Below are positions 46,001-55,000 of a DNA stretch of 64,000 bases, piece by piece. Where the stretch lies: the NCBI GenBank assembly GCA_949825065.1, contig OX463859.1, positions 30,645,847 to 30,709,846 on the forward strand. The letters are read 5' to 3'. This DNA is from Odontocerum albicorne. Lineage: Eukaryota > Arthropoda > Insecta > Trichoptera > Odontoceridae. The position numbers and the translations under genes are program-made. The notes under the pieces are model-generated. The model was not told where the DNA came from and ran no database searches. It was given only the letters and a program-made list of their open reading frames with translations. Position 1 is the stretch's first letter. Every line of letters begins with the position of its first letter.

Positions 46001-49000
46001 CAATAAAATTAACCAACACGTCTGTTCGCTGGGAGACTCACTAGGACACTAATAGTCACGTAGTATGGCACGAAGCGTACAGTGTGGCCATTGCGATAGT
46101 ATGGAGTGCGTTGGTTCGGTAGGATATGTCACCTAGCTCGCAGAGTAGCTCTAAGCACCAAGCGAGGCTCATACCTGTGTGGCCGTAGCCTAAATGTCGC
46201 TTTATAAATTGTCCTTTTTCTTAATATTACTACGCCCTTTTTTCATGTACTATATACGTCCATATTTTTAACCAATATATCATATATTTATACAATTATT
46301 ATATTTTACAATATTTACATTTCAAAAAAATTCCAGGAATTTTGAATATAAAATGAGAAAATGATGAAAATAAAAATGAGCTAAATCCACACCAAAATAA
46401 TTTTTTTTCTGCGAAATATTTACATCACGTTCCACCGAAGGAAGAAATACTCGTATACGAGTATTTGGATTTGGAAAAAAAATGAAAAAAGAGAGATTTC
46501 CTACCGATATGAAGCTATAATAAAAACCACTGAGAATCTACCTACACGAGTTGTTCAATTATACACCTATATATAGGATGTCTCAAAACATGTATACACA
46601 CTTTAACCCTTCCCTCCCTGTGATGTGTAACTAGTGTACATTGCTTCTAAACACTTTAATATCTCTATAAATATAATAAATACAGGGTTCAGATTTTAGG
46701 TATTCCTCCGTAATACATTTACGCATTGAATGAAAAAAATAATATTAATAATAATAATTAGCACTTATCGGCCGCATCAGAGATATTTTGTGAAAATCGG
46801 GAATAAATTCACCAATACAATCAAACATGTGCCAGTGTGTGACGTAGGTATATTAATTCTAAAAAACCGCTATCAGTGAGGAAGCGACGCTATTCACGTC
46901 TCACTCTCACTTTACTTCGGTATATGGGAACGTAAGAAATAGAATCTCAGTTCGCAATTGTGTTTCTTCCTTCTATGCTAGGTCCGAGACCGAGTCCCGT
47001 CTTAGTTCTCAGTAGCTCTGGGGCATCCATTTGAGGTGGTCTCTTCGCCCATTTTGTGAACGTTGGACAATGTTTTTTTCATGTTTTCAGCAATTAAATT
47101 TCAATTATTATCACTTTTGACTTCAAATTTAATTTGTTGTTTATAGTTAAGGCATTAACGTTGTGGAGGTTTAAAGACATTGTAATTTATTTTTAACAAA
47201 CACTGTTTATTCCACTTTTTTATGACGGTATAACCCTACCGGTTTCAAGGCTTTCACCTCATCTTCAGGGGAGCGCAAACAAGACTAAATGCTGTTCGAA
47301 CTGGTACCGATATAGACACTTCAACGGTTGGAGGCTGGGGGGTGAGGAAGGCTAGGGATAATTTCGGCCAAGAGCGGGGAGATTTTGGGGAAATAACTGT
47401 TCAACAGATGCTCCGATCGGTATACAGACTTAGAAATTTCTAGGGCCTCTAATCTGTCCAATATCGGTACCAGTTCGAACAGCATTTAGTCTTGTTTGCG
47501 CTCCCCTGAAGATGAGGTGAAAGCCTTGAAACCGGTAGGGTTATACCGTCACAAAAAAGTGGAATAAACAGTGTTTGTTAAAAATAAATTACAATCAAAT
47601 TTAATTAATTTAAGCGATTGGCTATGAATATTCTTATTTTTCCGATTTTAAATCGCTCATTTTTACATGTGTATTGATTGATGTGTATTGATTACACAGC
47701 ACCGGAATGCGCGGATTTTTTTTAGCACAGGAAGGGAAAGGTTAATATCGTGTTGTTTACTTGAACTTGCTGCAGGAATTTGTAATACCGCGCATTCATG
47801 AGAAGTTCAGAGATGAGGTCTTTTATTTCTTTCAAGATGGTGTATCTCCCCACTACTATCGTGATGTGGGGGGGACCTATCTTGATGAAAATTTACCAAA
47901 CAGGCGTAGAGGTGGCACTAATTTTAATCCGCCCTGCCCAGATCCCGCGCCTATGGTCTTTTTTATGGGAACTCATCAAATACCAAATTTAAGGCGTCGT
48001 AGTTGATGATCTCCTCGCTATTACAACGTAAATTCAGTTGAAAAGCGAGCTGTACTGTGAAATGAGTGAGCTATTGCATACCAGCAAACTCACCGGTCTA
48101 CTGAATCCGATGGCACACCTGAAGTGAGATGATCGGAGCACACCAGCATATTTTATCCCTTTTTTTTTAAATATAGATATGATCGAAGTCATAGGTATCC
48201 TTATACCCCCGAATACGAGGCGGAAAAAATGCCTGTGTCATTCGAGGGGAGTAGCACTTTGAACCGTCGACGGAGTATTCTCATTTGAACTACAGAATGA
48301 CTTAGGGAGTATTCTCATTTGGAATTTAAAAAAAAACGATTTTTTTTTCATTTCATTTTTCTGTAAGCCTTTCTAAATAATTTCCATATTCGAAAATCTC
48401 GAAAATTTGAAAAGTTATGAGGGTTTATATTTGAGCACGTCGGTCGAAAAATGACCTGAGCTTCGCAGCTTTCGGGTCGTCTATTGTTATGGCAGTAGTG
48501 TTATTTTCCAAGAATTCTCGTCCAATAGGATATCTTGGAACGATGAATTAATATTTAGTTTGTCGAGATTTTTAAACAAGTTTATATGGCCCTGGATATG
48601 TTGATTAACAGTAAGTTGAAAATATTTACTTTAATGCGTGTAAAAATCGCTCTTAAAACTTTAAACGCGTTTCGTGAAAAATCACTTTTTTTCAACTATT
48701 CCCCGTAATAACTCCAAAACTAATAAACCGATTTTAATGAATAAGTACTTATTCTCTTTATTATACCTCTCTCTATAGCCGGTACTAGAATTATTTCAAT
48801 CAATTCCTTTTTTTTAGATTTTTTCCCCTCATCTAAAGAAAAAAAAATAGATTTTTGATTTCAACAAGCCGCCATTTTTTTTCTAATTATTATTTTTTAA
48901 TTATTCTAGTACCGGCCATAGCCACATGCTTTTTGAGTAAAACAGTTTTTATTTTTTTATTTTCAGACTTGTACAACAGCCACAATTACGTGCATAATGC

Positions 49001-52000
49001 CCCCCTTCCATGTACGGTCGGGGCGGTCTTACTTCCGACTTTATAACAACAAAAATATATATTATTTTTATCATGAAATTTTATGAAAATGTTCTTAAAA
49101 GATAAATAAATATGTATAAAAAAACAACGATCTTAAAGATTGCCGATTTTTCGGCCCATGAAATGAGAATACACCCTTTAGATCTACAAAGGTGTTTTAG
49201 CGTATGTCCTAGTAGGACGTGCTGATGATGATGTTGTTGACATCGCTGTATTCGCTTTAGTCGAATTCTGTGTTCCTTTTCGTTCGGGGTCATCAATTTA
49301 GCGGTATGTTTTATAGTGGGACGCGCTGATGATTTTGATTTGTTTTGTATTTAAAATAAAATACGTCGATTCAGGAATGCGAAAAAGTGAGAGTGAATAA
49401 TCGATAAATAGTAAACAGCGATGAATGGTCAAGTGAATAATAATAAGTGCCCTTTATTTGTCGATAAGTAGGTATATATACAATTTCAGAACGGGGTGCG
49501 TGAATGCGTCCGCAGTATATCTTGATCTCACTCCTGTGCGTGCCGAGGTGGTCGCAGACGTTGCCAATGATATAGTGGGTAGAATATTTATTGCCGAAAC
49601 GGTGAGACAACGCGATGCGTTCTCTCTCTACCGTGGAATGTGACGTAAATATTATTTGCGTGTAAACAATATTGACGTTCTGGTATGTGATCTTTGTACA
49701 TATTCAAAGGTTGATTCATCGGTCGTTGACCGTGCATGTTGACAATATTTAGGGATGTCGGTATTCCCTACAGTGTCATTGTAGTTTGTCATCCCTTGGT
49801 AAGTTTTCTGCAGTGTTCTTATCAAATACGTTTTCCAAAGTATCTAATTTAATAGCCATAACCACTACCTTCCTGTTGTTATGTTTTTGATTTGTCAATT
49901 AAAGTGAGTTTGAATCTTGAGTTCGAGGTTTGATCTCTATGAATTCGCTCTCTAAACGGAGCTATGTAAATTTCTCTTTTAATAGTAATAAAACAACATT
50001 TAATAAAGCGCCCTTTAGAGGACGAACTCTCCTCAAAGGCGTCCTTACTCGGGACTCACTATTATTGACAAATTAAAAATATTACAAAATACATACATAT
50101 AAGTTAAGTGTAAGGATAGGAAGGTAGTTGATGTACGAGTAGTTATTTGATTAGGTGCTTCCCTTCATTATTATTGTTTTAACATTTCAGAATATAACGA
50201 AATGTCATGTATCTACTGCGAGCGCATGTTAATCTTATCTTCTTATCTCATTCACCCTCAATATATTATGCAAACCAATGTTACGCTTATCTAAGAACCT
50301 ATAAATATCATTATCTGTAACACGGTATAATCACCAAGACCGATGTTATCTTATCCACATTCAAATAAATATTATAAGTTATATTATACCCTTGTCAAGG
50401 AAACTAACCATGTACTAGGTCCTATAAATATTAGCGCTATCAACTTCAATGCATTATATTTAAGTTATCCTCTCGTTTGCCCAAATCAATAAAGATTAAA
50501 TATCACTAAATGGGTAAGCTGCGACGAGATAAATCACCGATATCGACTTGACCTTAAAGGGCAAACATAACATGCCCGACGCATTCCTTCTTAATCTATT
50601 GAAGGGTCGTGGTATAATTATCTTTGCTTTAAATAGGACGTCATATCTGAGGCAGCATCATTATTCTTAAAGCCGCTACTTTGTAAAGATCATAGCTGTT
50701 ACTATTTATGTAATACTGTTAATATTATACATCAATGTAATTCAACCTTCATACAAATAAAACTACACGTTGAAATTCTAAAAGTGTTTTCGTTGCAAAA
50801 GGCCATAACAGAAATAACACGTCTTCTATCATCGGTTAGTTATCGGTGTACGAGTAGTTATTAGATTAGGTGCTTCCCTTCATTATTATTGTTTTAACAT
50901 TTCAGAATATAACGAAACAACACGTCTTCTATCATCGAATCTATGTGACATACTTCTGACGGTACAGGTGTCTAATTTAATCTGTAACATCGCCCGACTT
51001 TACGTCGTATCTGTTTATATACGCACTAACTAGTTCAAGCCGGAAGCTTAGTGGTATATTGTGGGGTTTTGCCCTAGTGAAAGTGATAAAACAGTAAGAA
51101 ACAAATAACCAAAAATATGATAGAAATAAAAGAAATACCCAACGTGCTACATTTTTATATTAGAAAATGAATCTTACCGGGTTATACCACCAAGGGGGCT
51201 GTATCCATTGGGAAAGGCATACCAAAAATTGTGTTACTTTTAGATATTTTATTCAAAATCGCTGGTAATGAGTATTTTGCTTATCGATTACAAAGAAAAT
51301 TAATTTAAAAAAATAAATAATAAAAAAAAATGGAAATATTAAAATGACATCACAAAACATAAACACGTTGTATCAAGACCAAATCACGGATCATACTGTT
51401 GAATTTTTAAAATCGAAATGTGTCCCAAATTAAGTCCCCGAAACTTTGATATGGTTTTTTGGTGGGTTTCGGTTTTTTCCTTTTGTTGGGGGGTTTTTTG
51501 GTGGTTTGTTGTAATGTTGACTCGGGTTTTATCTGAAATTAATTATTTTATCTTATTTACACAGGACCCCAATTAAACAATAAATAAATAAAGAAAATAA
51601 TAAATCTGATATGCTGACCCTAACAATGAGACTCGTTAGTAAAAGTTTCTAAAAAAAATTTACTAAACAAAATACTTGTCTAAATTTTAGTAAAATAATC
51701 AACTTTCATTTAATGTGGAGGAATTAAACCCATCGATATCTGAGATCTCTTTTTTGATATTTTTATCATCGTTACTAATTGATGACCTCCGTGGTCTTGT
51801 TGGTAAGACACTTGTCTCCCGATCCGGAGGTTGTGGGTTCGATTGCCATCAGTACCATTTTTTTATTTAAAAAAAGGCGTCAGTCTAGTTTTCACTTTAA
51901 GCCTCTAACATATTTCTGGTCAGTTGTATGGTGATTAAGAGAGTGCCAAAAGGCAATACACCCATTAAGTTGTACTGTATACAACAAAGTGTAATATAAT

Positions 52001-55000
52001 ATAATACAATAAATATATGTATTTATTTTAGACTGTTTTCAAAAATAAACATTCAAACTTAAAAGGAAATAAGCGTCACCAGACAACTACCTTAATCAAA
52101 AAGCTTTAGGACTTTATTCATAAAATCGAAAACACAAGTTTATTCATCAAAATCGATATGGCCCCCTTCAAAGTACTCCCCATCGACTGCAACGCACTTA
52201 CGCCAGCGCTTGATCCAATCCTCGAAACACCGCTGGTACTCAATTTTCGGTATGTCCATCAGAGCCTTCTTCGATTTTTTCATGACATCCTCTCGGGTGC
52301 TGTAACGCGTTCCGCGAAGCGGTTTTTTAAGTCGGTCGAACAGGAAAAAGTCGCAGGGAGCCAGATCAGGTGAATTCAAAGTCGTGTTGTTTTTGGTAAA
52401 AAACTCATGGTAATCATGTCTTTCGCGATTTCAACGCGGTCCTTTTTTTGCATGAAATTGAGGTTTTTCGGCACCAGTTTTGCAGCGACACGTCTGAGGC
52501 CCAAATCACTAACCAAAATGTCTTGAGCGGATCCATAAGCGATGTTCAAGTCCTCTGACAGCTCTCTAATGGTCAATTTGCTGTTTTCGGCCAACATTTC
52601 TTTGATTTTATCGATGTTTTCATCGGTTTTCGACTGCCACTGCGTTCGTCATTCTCGACCGACTCATAACCACTTCTGAAGCGTTTGTGGCACCAAAAAA
52701 CACTTCTCCAACATTTCAACGGTCTGCGGACCGTTAAATCCGTTTTTCACACACAATTTAATGCAAACTCGTTGATGCACAGTTGATGCCATTTTCAAAC
52801 TTGTAAAAAATCGAAAACACGCACAAAGGTAGATGTACTCAGTACAGCGTAACTTTTACAAATGTCAAGCTATGACGCTGAAATTTGGAGGGAAGTGTCA
52901 ATGATAGATGTGGTAACCTAACAAAAAAAAAATTTTCAATCGGGTGACTGACACGGTGACCGGTCCTAAAACTTTTTGATCAAGGTAGTATTACAATTTT
53001 TCATAACACAGAAATAATACTTTCCCAGAAGTCTAAATAGCACATGATATTTTTCCAAAGGTCCTAATAATAACGTTTAAAGGTGATCTCTTTCTAAACA
53101 TCTCTTTAAAAGGTCATCTCAGGCTCTAACAAATTATCCTTACAAAGGAGATTTAAAAAAAATATTAATCATTATCAATAAAGTATATTCCTTAAGAAAG
53201 ATTCCTGTGGAAAACAAATGTGTTATTGTGGTTATGAAGGGCCTTTCGAATTGATTGGTTTTTTAATTCTTGGGTAACACACAGATGGCGTCGCGAACTT
53301 GCCTGGGTCTTGTGACATTTGAGAAGTGTAATGTATGACATTTATAAAAATGGAGTCGTATACAATACAACAACGCGTTCAAATTGATGAATTATTTTAC
53401 GTATTGTAATCTCCGGAAACGGTAATGTTAATTGGCCACCAAGATCATGTGATCTGACACCGTTGGACTATTTTCTCTGGAGTTACGTGAAAAGCCAGGT
53501 CTATAAGAATGACCCTCGATCTATTCCTGAGCTGAAGGACGAAATTATTCGCTCTATCGGTGAGTTAGAACCGCAATTATGCCAAAATGTCATCGAAAAT
53601 TTTGACAAAAGAGTGAACATCTGTGGAGCTGCAAGAGGTGGACATTTGGCGGATATTGTTTTTTTGTGTTTAAATGTCATACGTTATACTTCAATGACCA
53701 ATACAAAGTTATTTGAAATCAAAACAAATTGTTTGTTTTATTTAAGAATAAAAAAAAATTGAATTTAAAAAAATCGATCAATTTGAAAGACCCTATAGTT
53801 AGTAGATGCTAAATACTTTTCTACTGAAAATGATTAAGTTAATATCAATGTTAACGAGACAAATGGAAGTGTCTCGTAATACTTCACCAAGTGTAGCCTT
53901 AAACTAGATATTGAGGCACTCAGCTATGAGATCAAACAGACAGTCTTCAGCATTATCGTGGTTAGCATCTCTCATGCAGGTAAGCTAACACTTTAAATAA
54001 TAAAACTATTCGGGACATATCCACATACACCGTATATCTAAGAGAAATACTCTTAAAAGTGTAAATCAATCAGGAGGGCTTTTACTCAGCAGTGGGTTAT
54101 AACAGACTAAAACTAGTAAGTCAAAAGGTTTTGAAAGCGGAAATGAAAATACATTTTTTTTGGGGGGTAATCACTTTTATTGCTAAGTTTAGTCTCCCAT
54201 AAGATCAATACGGTCCAACGATCTTCCAACTTTGTTGTCCCATCACGGAAGTGACTTTCTGGAAGGCCTGCAAAATACTCCTCTACGACGGCTATAACCT
54301 CTTCGTTTGATGAAAAATGCTTTCCACGAAGGAATTTTTTGAGGTGTGAGAACAGCCAGAAGTCAGAGGGAGCTAAATCTGGCGAATAAGGTGGATGCTG
54401 CAACAATTCGTACCCCAATTCACTGATTTTCGCGATGGTTTTTTGAGCTGTGTGAGCAGGTGCATTGTCTTGATGAAAAATGATTTTTTTCTTCTGCAAA
54501 CTGGGTCTTTTTTCACAAATGTTTTCATCCAACTGGTCCAAAAGGTCACAATAATAATCAGAGTTGATTGTCTTACCAGTTTGGAGATAATCTATCAATA
54601 ATATTCCTTTTGCATCCCAAAAAACTGACGCTAACACCTTCTTGGCCGATTTATGGACACGAACTCGCTTCGGAGCCAAAGTGCCTGGTTCACACCACTC
54701 CTTAGCCTCTTGTTTTGATTCAGGATCATGGTGGTAGACCCAAGTCTCATCCATAGTGATGAATCAACGCAGAAAATCCTTTTTATCCTTTCGAAATTGC
54801 TCCAAATGTTGCTCAGAAAGTCGCATTCGAGCGTGTTTTTGTTGCATTGTTAGCAAATGCGGCACCCATTGTGCACACAGTTTTTTGAAACCCAAAACTT
54901 CAGCCAAAATATGTCATGTTGTTCCATGTGAGATGCCTATGGTGTCAGCTATCACATCCACAGTCGATCGATGATCTTTCAAAACCATATCCTGTATTTT

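Larger units (their letters stand above)
44590..46191. mobile_element. Complex inverted-repeat DNA element, 1.6 kb, with two SINEs
   Basis: Ends are complementary over more than 100 bp (ggccacacaggaaggagcc; complement of ctcatacctgtgtggcc). A second inner inverted repeat pairs 44815-45010 with 45228-45490 (gcatcgtttgttgactcaac). Short gtgtggccaagcatgaagtc units are repeated in between. No transposase recognised; superfamily unknown. Confidence 0.75.
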
